DNA of 64,000 nucleotides from Streptomyces sp. MUM 2J (GCF_022414535.1 NZ_JADWYM010000009.1:1-64000), one strand, 5' to 3'; shown: positions 8,901 through 17,873, counted from the first letter of the stretch. The notes: generated from the sequence alone by a model not told the origin. Translations and numbers: made by a program.

Positions 8901-9738
8901 AGGCGACGAAGGTGCCGAGGGTGATGTGCCCGCGCACGGCCAGCCAGCCGCCGAGTGCCAGCATGGCGACCTGCCCGAGGGCGGGCACGGCCTGGAGGGC
9001 GGGGGTGTAGGTGCTGTTCAGCCGGATGGTGCGCAGGCGTCCGGCGAACAGCCTGCGGCTGACCTCGCGCAGTTTGCCGGTCTCCTGGTCCTCCTGCCCG
9101 AACCCCTTCACCACGCGGACACCGCCGACGGCGCCGTCGACGACGCCCGCGACGGCCGCCGCCTGGGCCTGGGCGTACCAGGTGGCCGGGTGGAGCCGGG
9201 CCCGGGAGCGGCGGGCGATCCACCACAGGGCGGGTGCCACGGCCAGCGCGACCAGGGTGAGCGGCAGGGAGAGCCACGCCATGATCACCAGGGAGATCAG
9301 GAAGAGCAGGATGTTCCCGATGGTCATCGGGAGCATGAACAGAAGCCCCTGGATCAGCTGGAGGTCGCTGGTGGCCCGGCCGACGACCTGACCGGTGGAC
9401 AGCTCGTCCTGCCGGCGCCCGTCTAGGCGGGTGATCGACCGGAACATCTGGGTCCGCAGGTCGTGCTGGACGTCGAGGGCGAGCCGGCCGCCGTAGTAGC
9501 GGCGGATGTAGGTGAAGACGTAGACGAGGAGTGCGGCGCCGATCAGGGCGGAGGCCCAGGGCGCCATGCCCCGGGTGTGGTCGCCGACGACGTCGTCGAT
9601 GATCAGCCTGGTGATCAGCGGGACGACGGCCATGACGGCCATGCCCGCCAGCGACGACCCCAGGGCGAGCACGACGTCCTTCGGGTAGCGCCAGGCGTAC
9701 CCGGCCAGTCTGCGCGCCCATCCCCGCTGCCCCGCCAC
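5995..9738 (-). CDS. Fused double ABC exporter (TMD-NBD-TMD-NBD)
   Basis: The product is 1247 residues from GTG 9738, preferred because GGGAGG sits about 6 bases upstream. It contains two complete half-exporters in one chain. TMD1 is about residues 20-310. NBD1 has Walker A GSSGSGKST near 367, signature LSGGQ near 475 and Walker B LLVLDDATS. TMD2 is about 640-930. NBD2 has Walker A GETGAGKST near 1029, signature LSAGQ near 1135 and Walker B LLLDEATA. NBD1 has Asp where the catalytic Glu should be, and NBD2 has a variant signature. That is the pattern of heterodimeric exporters with one degenerate ATP site. Likely multidrug or lipid export at the inner membrane; substrate unknown. It is divergent from the glycosyltransferase at 10016. 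Confidence 0.92.
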   Translation of the reverse strand: MAGQRGWARRLAGYAWRYPKDVVLALGSSLAGMAVMAVVPLITRLIIDDVVGDHTRGMAPWASALIGAALLVYVFTYIRRYYGGRLALDVQHDLRTQMFRSITRLDGRRQDELSTGQVVGRATSDLQLIQGLLFMLPMTIGNILLFLISLVIMAWLSLPLTLVALAVAPALWWIARRSRARLHPATWYAQAQAAAVAGVVDGAVGGVRVVKGFGQEDQETGKLREVSRRLFAGRLRTIRLNSTYTPALQAVPALGQVAMLALGGWLAVRGHITLGTFVAFSTYLAQLVGPVRMLAMVLTVGQQARAGTERVLELIDTEPAIEDGTKSLPADAPATVEFDDVSFGYDPARPVLDGLSFEISPGETLAVVGSSGSGKSTLSLLLPRFYDVTHGAVLIGGRDVRELTLESLRAAIGLVPEDSFLFSDTVRDNIAYGRPDATDEEIEEAARAAQADGFIRELPDGYATTVGEHGLTLSGGQRQRVALARALLTDPRLLVLDDATSAVDARVEHEIHEALKEVMRGRTTLLIAHRRSTLNLADRIAVLDAGRLADIGTHAELQQRSALYRRLLTDPDELGGVSPGHTQPVAPQEDTSVRAELDAEFDAERGITPRLWAGEREPRDEALSGSPATPELLAQVEALPPATDTPGVDEARAVRPEESYGLRRLLRGFGPPLLLSLGLVAVDAGMGLLLPVLIRHGIDQGVTQLALGAVWAASLVALLAVTAQWAAQVGETRMTGRTGERVLYALRLKIFAQLQRLGLDYYERELTGRIMTRMTTDVDALSTFLQTGLVTAFVSVVTFLGIMAVLLVIDIQLALVVFATLPPLIVATVFFRRASVKAYELARERVSLVNADLQESVSGLRIVQAFRREQDGGRRFAERSDGYRRARIRGQWLISVYFPFVQLLSSSAAAAVLIVGAGRVDDATLTTGALVAYLLYIDLFFAPVQQLSQVFDGYQQATVSLGRIQELLRERASTAPADAPRRIASLRGEIAFEDVHFAYNAAEGNAADGNDAALSGIDLRIPAGQTVAFVGETGAGKSTLVKLVARFYDPTSGRVTADGTDLRALDLTSYRHRLGVVPQEAYLFPGTVRDAIAYGRPDATDAEVEAAARAVGAHEMIATLEGGYLHEVAERGRNLSAGQRQLIALARAELVDPDVLLLDEATAALDLATEAQVNQATDRLAGRRTTLVVAHRLTTAARADRVVVMDHGRVVEDGTHDELLAHGGRYARLWRTFVGAPEPEEPVGSVV

Positions 9739-10015
9739 GTCGGTGCCTCCCTCTCGACCTGATCTACCGGAAGGCACCAACACGGACGGAGGCGGATTTC
9801 ATCCCTCCGCAGCGGTCGGGGCCGGTCGGAAGCGGACCCGCAACCGGTGGAGGCGGGTCGTCCGGACCGTTTTCCGGCTGTCCTCGCCGACCGGGACGGC
9901 CTTCGGGCGGCCCGCGGAGCGGCCGGTGACCGCCCCGCCCCTCGACGGTGCCCGCAGCGGGCCCGGCGTTCACAGGTGACGGCCAGCTTCGGCACAGCCA
10001 TCGCTCATCACGGCG

Positions 10016-12244
10016 GTGAACGCTGCGAGGGTGACTGCCACCCATCCCCCTTCCCGTACCGAGACCGTGCCCGCCGACGGACCGCCGGCACCGCCGCCGC
10101 CCGGGGCGGCACCGCGCTGGTCCGTCCCCGCACTGCTCGCGATCCTCGCCCTGGCGGCGGTGCTGTACTCCTGGAACCTGTCCGGATCGAGCCTGAACAG
10201 CTACTACAGCGCGGCCGTGCTCAGCGGCACGCACAGCTGGAAGGCCTGGTTCTTCGGCTCGCTGGACGCGGGCAACTTCATCACCGTCGACAAGCCGCCC
10301 CTGGCCCTGATGGTCATGGGCCTGTCCTGCCGCGTCCTGGGCTTCGGCACCTGGCAGATGATGCTGCCGATGATCACGCTGGCGCTGGCGACGATCTGGA
10401 TCCTGCACGCGTCGGTGAAGCGGGTGTGGGGCCACGGCGCGGCGGCGCTCGCGGCGCTGGTGCTGGCCCTGACCCCGATCACGGTCGCCATCGACCGGGA
10501 CAACAACCCCGACACCCTGCTGGTGTTCCTGATGGTGGCGGGGGCGGCGCTGGCCCTGCGCGCCACCCGCGACGGCAGGCTGCTGCCGCTGCTGGGCTCG
10601 GCGGCCTGCTTCGGCCTGGCCTTCAACACGAAGATGCTCCAGGGGTACATCGCCCTGCCGGCCGTCTTCGCGGTGTACCTGTACGCGGCACGGCCGCCGC
10701 TGCTCCGGCGGCTGCGGAACCTGCTCGCGGCGGCCGTCGTCCTCGTCGTCTCCAGCTTCTGGTGGGCGGCCGCGGTGTCACTGGTGCCGGCGTCGGAGCG
10801 GCCCTACATCGGGGGCTCCACGGACGGCACCGCCTGGGACCTCATCATGGGCTACAACGGCCTGGGCCGGATCCTCGGCGGCGAGGGCAACGGCGGGGGC
10901 GGAGGAGGCGGCGGGGGCGGAGGCTTCTCCGGCACGGCCGGGATCGGCCGCCTGTTCAACGACATACTGGGCGGCCAGATCTCCTGGCTGATCCCGTTCG
11001 CGGCGATCGCGTGCGTCGGTGGCCTGGTGCTGTGCGGCCGGGCCCCGCGCACGGACCCGACCCGCGCCGCGCTGGTGCTGTGGGGCGGCTGGACGGTCCT
11101 GCACTACCTCACGTTCGCCCTGGCCGAAGGCGTCATGCACCCGTACTACACGACTGCGCTCGCCCCGGGCGTCGCGGCGTTGTGCGGGGGCGGCGGCCTG
11201 ATGCTGCTGCGCGCGTTCCGCACCGACCGGCGGTGGGTGTGGGTCCTGCCGGCGGCGCTGGCGGTGACGGCGGTGTGGGCGGTCGTGCTGCTGCGGCGCG
11301 CCCCGGACTGGAACGGCTGGCTGTGGCCGACGGTCGCCGTGCTCATGGCCCTGGCCGTCACCGGGCTGCTGGCCTTCCGTTCCGGCAGGCGGGTGCGGCT
11401 GCTCGCGGTGTCGCTGGCGGCGGCCGTCATCGCGGCGGTCGCGGGCCCGGCGGCGTACGCCTGGTCCGTCCCGTCGGGTTCCGGCGGCGGGGTCCGCGGC
11501 ACGAACCCGACGGCGGGTCCGTCGACGGGCAGCGGCAGGGGCGGCCCCGGGGGCGGACGGGGCGGGTTCCCCGGCGGCGGCCGGATGCCGGGCGCGGCAC
11601 AGTACGGGGAGCCGGCCGGACCGGCCGGCGGACCGCCCGAGGGCGGCTTCCCCGGTGGCGACAGGCCCGGTGGCGGGACCATGCCGGGCGGGCCCGGGCA
11701 GGGCCGCGACGCGGGCGGCGCTCCGGGCGGGGCGGGCGGCACCGTGCCCGACGGACCGGGTGGCATGGGCAACCCCGGGGGCATGGGCGGACCGGGCGGC
11801 CGGGGTGGCGCGGACAGTGAGCTGATCGCATACCTGAAGAAGCATCAGGACGGCGCCACCTGGCTGCTGGCGGTCTCCAACTCGCAGAGTGCCGCGCAGA
11901 TCGAGCTGAGCAGCGACGCGCCGGTCGTCTCCATGTGGGGTTTCACCGGCAGCGACCAGGCGATGACCGTGGCCCGGCTGAAGGAGCTGGTGAAGAGCGG
12001 CGCACTGCACTACGTCCAGCTCGGCGGCGGCATGGGCGGCGGTCCGGGCGGCCGGAACGAGCTGACCTCCGAGGTGACGGAGTGGGTGCAGCAGCACGGT
12101 ACGGCCGTCGACGCGAGCGAGTACGGGGGCACCACGCAGTCCGGCTCGACGGCGGGCGCCGACGCGGGCGCCGACGCGAAGACGGACAACGGCCGGTCGA
12201 CGACGTCGACGCTCTACCGGCTGGATCCGTCGGACGTGAGCTGA
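10016..12244 (+). CDS. GT39/ArnT-like polytopic glycosyltransferase with Gly-rich insertions
   Basis: The product is 742 residues. After a Pro-rich cytoplasmic start it has multiple membrane helices between about 35 and 490, with an early LDAGNFITVDKPPL loop. This is the acidic extracytoplasmic loop typical of PMT/ArnT-type glycosyltransferases that use polyprenyl-phosphate sugars. DRDNNPDTL further on matches the YkcB/ArnT-like actinobacterial subfamily. A run of eleven glycines interrupts a loop near residue 297. A long Gly/Pro-rich linker spans about 490-600, followed by a soluble C-terminal domain of about 140 residues. The GTG start at 10016 is uncertain; GTG 10031 is an alternative. The 277-bp gap to the divergent exporter must hold both promoters. 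Acceptor and donor are unknown. Confidence 0.85.
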   Translation: MNAARVTATHPPSRTETVPADGPPAPPPPGAAPRWSVPALLAILALAAVLYSWNLSGSSLNSYYSAAVLSGTHSWKAWFFGSLDAGNFITVDKPPLALMVMGLSCRVLGFGTWQMMLPMITLALATIWILHASVKRVWGHGAAALAALVLALTPITVAIDRDNNPDTLLVFLMVAGAALALRATRDGRLLPLLGSAACFGLAFNTKMLQGYIALPAVFAVYLYAARPPLLRRLRNLLAAAVVLVVSSFWWAAAVSLVPASERPYIGGSTDGTAWDLIMGYNGLGRILGGEGNGGGGGGGGGGGFSGTAGIGRLFNDILGGQISWLIPFAAIACVGGLVLCGRAPRTDPTRAALVLWGGWTVLHYLTFALAEGVMHPYYTTALAPGVAALCGGGGLMLLRAFRTDRRWVWVLPAALAVTAVWAVVLLRRAPDWNGWLWPTVAVLMALAVTGLLAFRSGRRVRLLAVSLAAAVIAAVAGPAAYAWSVPSGSGGGVRGTNPTAGPSTGSGRGGPGGGRGGFPGGGRMPGAAQYGEPAGPAGGPPEGGFPGGDRPGGGTMPGGPGQGRDAGGAPGGAGGTVPDGPGGMGNPGGMGGPGGRGGADSELIAYLKKHQDGATWLLAVSNSQSAAQIELSSDAPVVSMWGFTGSDQAMTVARLKELVKSGALHYVQLGGGMGGGPGGRNELTSEVTEWVQQHGTAVDASEYGGTTQSGSTAGADAGADAKTDNGRSTTSTLYRLDPSDVS

Positions 12245-12433
12245 TCCGGTCCGCGCCAGGGGCTTTCCGTGCGGCCTCCGACCACCGGTCGGGGGCCGCA
12301 CGGCCGTCCCATCGCCCTCAGCGGCGGCCCACCTACCGGATCCCGTCACCGAACCGACATGTTCACGTCACCCAAAAGCCTGCATGCCCATGTCACTCTC
12401 ATCTCATTCAACCCGCGTAGATGGGACCCCCAC

Positions 12434-13237
12434 ATGTCGGCATCACGCACGCGCCGCTGGAAGACAGCGGCCCTGGCCACCGCCACCGTCCTCGCCGGAC
12501 TCACCACCCCCGCGCTCACGGCGACCCCTGCCGCGGCGACGACGACGGCGTACGACTCGACCTACTACAGGAACGCGGTCGGCAAGACGGGCACCGCGCT
12601 CAAGTCGTCGCTGCACACGATCATCAGCGACCAGAGCAAGCTGTCGTACTCGGCGCTCTGGAACGCCCTGAAGAACACCGACCAGGACCCGGACAACAGC
12701 AACAACGTGATCCTGCTGTACTCCGGCATCTCCCGCAGCAAGTCCCTCAACGGCGGAAGCGTCGGCGACTGGAACCGCGAGCACGTGTGGGCCAAGTCCC
12801 ACGGCGGCTTCGGCACCTCGACCGGGCCGGGCACGGACCTGCACCACATCCGCCCCGCGGACGTGCAGGTCAACTCCATCCGCGGCAACAAGGACTTCGA
12901 CGACGGCGGTAGCGGCTTCACCAACTCCGGCGGCAGCCTGACCGACTCCGACTCCTTCGAACCGCGCGACGCGGTCAAGGGCGACGTGGCCCGCATGATC
13001 CTCTACATGGCCGTCCGCTACGAGGGCGACGACGGCCGGCCCGACCTGGAGCCGAACGACTGGGTCTCCAACGGCTCCGACCCGTACATGGGCCGGCTCT
13101 CCGTCCTGAAGCAGTGGAACGACGAGGACCCGCCGGACGCCTTCGAGGAGCACCGCAACCAGGTCATCTACGACAGCTACCAGCACAACCGCAACCCGTT
13201 CGTCGACCACCCGGAGTGGGTGGACGCCATCTGGTAG
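12434..13237 (+). CDS. Secreted endonuclease I family nuclease
   Basis: The product is 267 residues with a signal peptide (MSASRTRRWK, hydrophobic core, cleavage near PAAATT). The mature enzyme carries endonuclease I (NucM-like) features: DWNREHVWAKSHGGF, the catalytic His region, then DLHHIRPADVQVNSIRGN and ARMILYMAVRYEGDD, with QWNDEDPPDAFEEHRNQVIY near the end. Family members are metal-dependent extracellular DNases that cut single- and double-stranded DNA. Length is normal for the family. ATG 12434 is chosen for the signal peptide; the ribosome site is weak (GGGA). It is convergent with the ThDP enzyme gene and shares a hairpin with it. Confidence 0.9.
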   Translation: MSASRTRRWKTAALATATVLAGLTTPALTATPAAATTTAYDSTYYRNAVGKTGTALKSSLHTIISDQSKLSYSALWNALKNTDQDPDNSNNVILLYSGISRSKSLNGGSVGDWNREHVWAKSHGGFGTSTGPGTDLHHIRPADVQVNSIRGNKDFDDGGSGFTNSGGSLTDSDSFEPRDAVKGDVARMILYMAVRYEGDDGRPDLEPNDWVSNGSDPYMGRLSVLKQWNDEDPPDAFEEHRNQVIYDSYQHNRNPFVDHPEWVDAIW

Positions 13238-13245
13238 GCGGCGCG

Positions 13246-13290
13246 CGGTCCGCGGCCGGCGGAGGGGACCCGTCCCGAGGGCGCGGACCG
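13246..13290. terminator. Hairpin between convergent genes
   Basis: CGGTCCGCG (13246-13254) and CGCGGACCG (13282-13290) are perfect 9-bp inverted arms. They lie in the 77-bp gap between the convergent nuclease and ThDP-enzyme genes, so the hairpin can serve both. Confidence 0.5.
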
Positions 13291-13314
13291 TGGCCGTGTC
13301 CGGACGGCACGTGG

Positions 13315-15006
13315 TCAGTCCAGGTGCGTCGGTGCGAACATCCGCAGCACCGCCGGCAGGACGACCACACCGGGCCCCGGGGTCGCCATGGACTTCGCCA
13401 GGTCGGACTCCAGCGCCTCGGGGGTCGTACGGACGCCCGGCACGCCGAAGGACCCGGCCAGGGCCACGTAGTCGGGCCGGGTCAGCTCGGTGGCCGCCGG
13501 CGTGGTCTCGCCGAAGGTGCCGGTCAGGTACTCGCGCAGGATGCCGTAGCCGCCGTCGTCGACGATCAGCCAGGTGACGTCCAGGTCGTGCTGCCGGGCC
13601 GTGGCCAGCTCGGCGACGGAGTACAGGGCGCCTCCGTCGCCCGACACCGCCAGCACCGGGCGGGTCGGGTCGGCCACCGCGGCGCCGAGTGCGGCGGGGA
13701 AGCCGTAGCCGAGGCCGCCGGCGCCCTGGGCGGAATGCATGCGGTTGGGGCCCCCGGCGTCGAAGGCCGACCAGGCCCAGTAGGCGAGGATCGTCATGTC
13801 CCAGAAGGACGGGGAGCCGGCCGGGAGCGCCCTGCGGACCGACGCCAGCACCTGCTGTTCCAGGGCGAGTTCCTGGGCGGCGATCCGCTCGCGCACCCGG
13901 GTCAGCAGATCACGCACGCGTTCCCGGACCGTCGGGTCCTCCCGCCGCGGCACCGTCTCCAGCAGCGCCTGCAGCGCCAGGCGCGCGTCGGCGTGGATGC
14001 CCAGCGCCGGGTGGTTGGACTCCAGCTTGCCGAGGTCCGCCTCGATCTGGATCACACGGCCCCTGGGTTTGAACGTGTGGTAGTTCGAGGAGAGTTCGCC
14101 GAGGCCCGAGCCGACGACCAGGAGCACGTCCGCTTCCTGGAGGAACTCCGTGGTGTACCGGTCCTCCAGCCAGGACTGGAGGGACAGCGGGTGCGTCCAC
14201 GGGAAGGCGCCCTTGCCGCCGGGGGTCGTCACGACGGGTGCCTGGAGCCGTTCCGCCAGCTGCCTGAGCTTGCCGCTCGCGTCCGCCCGGACCACTCCCC
14301 CGCCCGCGATGACCGCCGGGCGAACGGCGTTCGACAGCAGGTGGGCCGCCACCGCCGTCAGCTCGGGGCGCGGCGGCAGGTCCTCCGGCGTGGCGTCCAC
14401 CCCCGTCACCACCGGCAGACGCGCGGGCTCCAGCAGCACGTCCTGCGGGATCTCCACCCACACCGGGCCGTGCGGGGCGGTCAGCGCCGACTTCCAGGCC
14501 GCGGCGATCGCCGAGGGGATCTGGGACGGTGTGCGCACGGTGTGCACCGACTTGACGACCCCTCTGAACAAGGCCGCCTGGTCGGGGAGTTCGTGCAGAT
14601 AGCCATGGCGGCCGCCGCCCAGCCCGGCCGTCGGGACCTGACTGCTGATCGCCAGCACGGGCGCCGAGGCCGCCGCCGCCTCCTGCAGCGCGGCCAGCGA
14701 CGTCAGCGCACCCGGCCCCGTGGACAGCAGCAGGGGGGCGGCCTCCCCCGTGATCCGGCCGTACGCGTCCGCGGCGAATCCGGCGTTGTTCTCGACCCGC
14801 AGGCCCACATAACGCAGACCGGAGCGGCGCAGGGCGTCGATGACGCCGAGGGCGTGCTGGCCGGGCAGGCCGAAGACGGTGGACGCGCCGAGCCCGGCCA
14901 GCGTCTCCACGACCAGGTCTCCGCCGATACGGCCGGCGGGAGGGTTCAGCGCCGCCGAGATCTGCGCCTCGGTGGGCCGCAGCACCAGGTCGTGGTCGTG
15001 GGTCAC
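13315..15006 (-). CDS. Thiamine-diphosphate-dependent enzyme, acetolactate-synthase-like
   Basis: The product is 563 residues from GTG 15006, which overlaps the TGA of the upstream ureohydrolase by 4 bp (GTGA). The order of domains is that of IlvB-type ThDP enzymes. The N-terminal pyrimidine-binding domain has the cofactor-activating Glu in [18 protein letters not shown] central domain follows, then the C-terminal diphosphate-binding domain with [12 protein letters not shown], where the second half of the motif reads VDDGGYG. It lacks obvious features that would make it a true IlvB: it is not next to ilvN, and its partner is a guanidino hydrolase. The arrangement resembles ceaS next to pah of clavulanate biosynthesis, so a reaction on arginine-related compounds is possible. 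That is inference; substrate unknown. Confidence 0.85.
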   Translation of the reverse strand: MTHDHDLVLRPTEAQISAALNPPAGRIGGDLVVETLAGLGASTVFGLPGQHALGVIDALRRSGLRYVGLRVENNAGFAADAYGRITGEAAPLLLSTGPGALTSLAALQEAAAASAPVLAISSQVPTAGLGGGRHGYLHELPDQAALFRGVVKSVHTVRTPSQIPSAIAAAWKSALTAPHGPVWVEIPQDVLLEPARLPVVTGVDATPEDLPPRPELTAVAAHLLSNAVRPAVIAGGGVVRADASGKLRQLAERLQAPVVTTPGGKGAFPWTHPLSLQSWLEDRYTTEFLQEADVLLVVGSGLGELSSNYHTFKPRGRVIQIEADLGKLESNHPALGIHADARLALQALLETVPRREDPTVRERVRDLLTRVRERIAAQELALEQQVLASVRRALPAGSPSFWDMTILAYWAWSAFDAGGPNRMHSAQGAGGLGYGFPAALGAAVADPTRPVLAVSGDGGALYSVAELATARQHDLDVTWLIVDDGGYGILREYLTGTFGETTPAATELTRPDYVALAGSFGVPGVRTTPEALESDLAKSMATPGPGVVVLPAVLRMFAPTHLD

Positions 15007-15983
15007 TGCGCTTGTGTTCCCTTCCGGGCCGCGGCGATCTGGCGGGACATGATCGTCGTCAGTTCGTACGCCGTGTGGGACGCCGCGACCGATGTGATCT
15101 CCGCGTGATCGTACGCGGGAGCCACCTCGACGACGTCCGCCGAGACCAGGTTGCACGACGCGAGACCGCGCAGGATCTCCAGCAGCTCCCGCGAGGTCAT
15201 GCCGCCGGCCTCCGGCGTTCCCGTGCCGGGCGCGTGGGCCGGGTCGAGGCAGTCGATGTCGATGGAGACGTACAGCGGGCGGTCGCCGATGCGCTGGCGC
15301 AGCTGGTCGGCGACCTCGTCGGCGCCGCGGCGGTAGATGTCGGCGGAGGTGACGATGCCGAAGCCCATCTTCTCGTCGTCGGTGAGGTCCTGCTTGCCGT
15401 ACAGGGGGCCACGGGTGCCGACGTGGGAGAGGGCGGACGTGTCGAGGATGCCCTCCTCCACCGCCCGGCGGAACGGCGTGCCGTGGGTGTACTCGGCGCC
15501 GAAGTAGGTGTCCCAGGTGTCGAGGTGGGCGTCGAAGTGGAGCAGGGCCACCGGGCCGTGCTTCCTGGCGACGGACCGCAGCAGCGGCAGGGCGATGGTG
15601 TGGTCGCCACCCAGGGTCATCAGGCGGGCGCCGGTGCCCAGGAGTTCGTCGGCGGCGGCCTCGACGGTCTCGACGGCCTCGTTGATGTTGAAGGGGTTGA
15701 CCGCGATGTCGCCGCCGTCCGCGACCTGGGCGAGGGCGAACGGGGAGGCGTCCTGGGCGGGGTTGTAGGGGCGCAGCAGCCGGGACGCCTCACGGATGGC
15801 GTTGCCGCCGAAACGGGCGCCCGGCCGGTACGAGACGCCCGAGTCGAACGGCACGCCCACGACGGCGACGTCGGCGCGGCCGACCTCGTCGAGGCGGGGC
15901 AGCCGGGCGAAGGTCGCGGGACCGGCGTACCGCGGTATGCGGGAGGAGTCGACGGGGCCGCGGGGCGTCTCGTTGCTGCTCAT
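15003..15983 (-). CDS. speB: Agmatinase / guanidinobutyrase-type ureohydrolase
   Basis: The product is 326 residues, standard for the ureohydrolase family. It has the dinuclear manganese site motifs GGDHT (about 127), DAHLDTWD (about 150) and SIDIDCLDP (about 245), followed by [14 protein letters not shown]. The enzyme cleaves a guanidino group to release urea. The substrate may be agmatine, 4-guanidinobutyrate or another guanidino acid, which motifs alone cannot decide; the symbol is given at family level. GAAGG stands 5-10 bases upstream of ATG 15983. The gene overlaps the ThDP enzyme by 4 bp, so the two are translationally coupled. It is divergent from the PucR-type regulator at 16263. Confidence 0.9.
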   Translation of the reverse strand: MSSNETPRGPVDSSRIPRYAGPATFARLPRLDEVGRADVAVVGVPFDSGVSYRPGARFGGNAIREASRLLRPYNPAQDASPFALAQVADGGDIAVNPFNINEAVETVEAAADELLGTGARLMTLGGDHTIALPLLRSVARKHGPVALLHFDAHLDTWDTYFGAEYTHGTPFRRAVEEGILDTSALSHVGTRGPLYGKQDLTDDEKMGFGIVTSADIYRRGADEVADQLRQRIGDRPLYVSIDIDCLDPAHAPGTGTPEAGGMTSRELLEILRGLASCNLVSADVVEVAPAYDHAEITSVAASHTAYELTTIMSRQIAAARKGTQAQ

Positions 15984-16224
15984 GGTCGCATGCCTTCTTT
16001 CTCACGCTTCATCGCGTATGTACTGCTTTGCCTATGACTCTACTGATGAGCCGGGACGGCGGCGGACACGGGCTCGGGGGCGGCCGGCGGGGCGCGCTCG
16101 CGCCGGCCGCGGCCGGCGCGAGGGGGAGCCGGCAGCGGACCGCGGGGACAGCCGCCCCGGCCTGCGGCCGCCCGCCCGGCACCGACCCTAGGTGGCCGGA
16201 GCGCGGCTGCGAAGTGTACGTTTC

Positions 16225-16254
16225 ATCCATCCAGGACGTCTTCACTGGATGGAT
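16225..16254. promoter_or_regulatory. Perfect inverted repeat at the PucR-regulator start (candidate operator)
   Basis: ATCCATCCAG (16225-16234) and CTGGATGGAT (16245-16254) are perfect 10-bp inverted arms separated by 10 bp. The right arm ends 8 bases before ATG 16263 and overlaps where the ribosome site should be. A dimeric regulator bound here would block both transcription and translation initiation of the regulator gene. Likely ligand: the adjacent PucR-type protein itself (inference). Confidence 0.6.
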
Positions 16255-16262
16255 CGCACACC

Positions 16263-17840
16263 ATGCCGGACCCCGTCGCCACCCCCGTGCCACCCACGCC
16301 GCCGGTGCCCCTGTCCGCGCTCGTGGCCCGGGAGGACCTCGGCCTGCGGCAGATCGCCGGCCCCGCCGCGGCCGACGTCGCCGTCCACTGGGCGCACGCC
16401 TCCGAGATGTCCGACCCCTTTCCGTACCTGCTCGGCGGCGAGCTGCTGCTGACGGCCGGCGTGCACGTCCCGCGGGCGGCGGCCTCCCCGGCGGGCGCCC
16501 CCGGCACGGCTGCGTCCGGGCCGGGCGGCTACTTCGACGGCTACGTCTCGCGGATCGTGGCCGCGGGCGGTGCGGCCCTCGGTTTCGGTCTGGCACCCGT
16601 GCACGACGCGGTGCCGGGCGCGCTGGTCGCGGCCTGCGAGGCGTACGGCCTGCCGTTGATCGAGGTGCCGCCCAGGACCACCTTTTCCGGCGTCGCCCGC
16701 GCCGTCTGGCAGCTGATGGCGCAGGCCCGCACGGCCGAGCTGCGCCGGGTGACCGAGGCCCAGCAGAGCCTCGCGGCCGCGGCGGCCCGGCCCGACCCCG
16801 TGCCCTCGGTCCTGCGCCGGCTCGCCCGGGACATGAACGGCAGGGCGGTGCTGTACGGCCCCGACGGCACCCGGGTCGCCGAGGCGGGCGGGGACCAGCC
16901 GGAGGGCGTGGACGGGGCGCTGACCGACCTGGCCGCCACGGTGACCCGCCGCGCCTCCGCGACCGCCACCGACACCGCCGCAGGGGTTCACCTCGCCGCC
17001 TACGCGCTGGGCGCCGGGCAGGGCTTCGTGCTGGGTGTCGCGGCCCCGCACCGGGACCCGGGCGACCACACCATCTCCTCGGTCGCCGCGGTCCTGCTCA
17101 CTCTCCTCACCGGCGACCAGCTGAGCAGCACGGGCGCGGCGCGCTCCGCGGCGCTGGTGCGCCTGCTGCTCGGCGCGACACCGCAGGAGGTGGCCCCGCT
17201 GGTCGGCTCCGGCCGGACGGTCGTCGTCCACGCCCGCCCCGACGTGCCGGCCGCGCATCGCCCCAAAGGCACCGGCCCGGCCGCGGGCCCCGCGGTCCGC
17301 CGGGCGCCGGACGGGCCGCACACCGTCCCCGACGCGGTGGCCGCCTCCGCGCTCGGCGCGGCCCTGGGCTCCCCGCTGGTGGACCTCGCCGACGGGATCG
17401 TGCGCGTCCTGCTGCCCGACGACCGTGTTCCGGGGCCCCAGCCCGGCTGGACGCTCGGCATCAGCGCGCCCGCCTCCCCGGCCGACTGGCCCGCCGCCGA
17501 CACCCAGGCCGCCCGGGCCCTGGCCCGCGCCCGTGCCACCCGCGCCCCGCTCCTGCGGTACGCCGACCGAGCCGGTCTGGCCGACCTGGTCCCCCGCGAC
17601 GCGGCCGAGACACACGCCCGCACCCTCCTCGCGCCCCTCTCCACGGCCTCCCCGGCCCTGGCCGAGACCCTGCGCACCTGGCTCTCCCTGCACGGCAGCT
17701 GGGACCGTACCGCCGTCGCCCTGTCCGTCCACCGCAACACCGTGCGGCAGCGGATCGCACGGTGCGCGGCCCTGCTGGACGTGGACCTGGACGACGCGGA
17801 CGTCCGCATGGATCTGTGGTTCGCCCTGCGACGGACCTGA
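16263..17840 (+). CDS. PucR-family transcriptional regulator
   Basis: The product is 525 residues. The N-terminal domain (about 15-160: LVAREDLGLRQIAG..DVAVHWAHASEMSDPFPYLLGGELLLTAG, given here in parts) is the purine-catabolism-regulator-like PucR domain. The middle is a GGDEF-like degenerate region, and residues about 460-520 contain the C-terminal PucR helix-turn-helix (WLSLHGSWDRTAVALSVHRN, then TVRQRIARCAALLDVDLDD). Family members activate or repress nitrogen and amino-acid catabolic genes in response to small ligands. The gene is divergent from the ureohydrolase/ThDP pair, so control of guanidino-compound breakdown is likely. A perfect inverted repeat precedes its ATG. Confidence 0.9.
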   Translation: MPDPVATPVPPTPPVPLSALVAREDLGLRQIAGPAAADVAVHWAHASEMSDPFPYLLGGELLLTAGVHVPRAAASPAGAPGTAASGPGGYFDGYVSRIVAAGGAALGFGLAPVHDAVPGALVAACEAYGLPLIEVPPRTTFSGVARAVWQLMAQARTAELRRVTEAQQSLAAAAARPDPVPSVLRRLARDMNGRAVLYGPDGTRVAEAGGDQPEGVDGALTDLAATVTRRASATATDTAAGVHLAAYALGAGQGFVLGVAAPHRDPGDHTISSVAAVLLTLLTGDQLSSTGAARSAALVRLLLGATPQEVAPLVGSGRTVVVHARPDVPAAHRPKGTGPAAGPAVRRAPDGPHTVPDAVAASALGAALGSPLVDLADGIVRVLLPDDRVPGPQPGWTLGISAPASPADWPAADTQAARALARARATRAPLLRYADRAGLADLVPRDAAETHARTLLAPLSTASPALAETLRTWLSLHGSWDRTAVALSVHRNTVRQRIARCAALLDVDLDDADVRMDLWFALRRT

Positions 17841-17848
17841 CGGCCGGG

Positions 17849-17873
17849 GCCCGGCGGGCGCGGGGCGCCGGGC
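17849..17873 (+). terminator. Hairpin after the PucR-type gene
   Basis: GCCCGGCG (17849-17856) and CGCCGGGC (17866-17873) form an 8-bp stem beginning 8 bases after the stop codon. There is no T-tract, as usual in high-GC actinobacteria. Confidence 0.45.

Noticed and set aside
5911..9426. Very long plus-strand open frame opposite the ABC exporter
   Set aside because: Low-complexity Gly/Asp/Arg sequence without motifs; the minus strand has clear Walker A, signature and Walker B motifs.
13315..15006. True acetolactate synthase (ilvB)
   Set aside because: It is coupled to a ureohydrolase rather than ilvN/ilvC and its ThDP motif deviates (VDDGGYG); kept as IlvB-like only.
16020..16200. Extra small genes in the ureohydrolase/PucR gap
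   Set aside because: Short frames are Arg/Gly-rich without ribosome sites; the gap is better explained as a divergent promoter.
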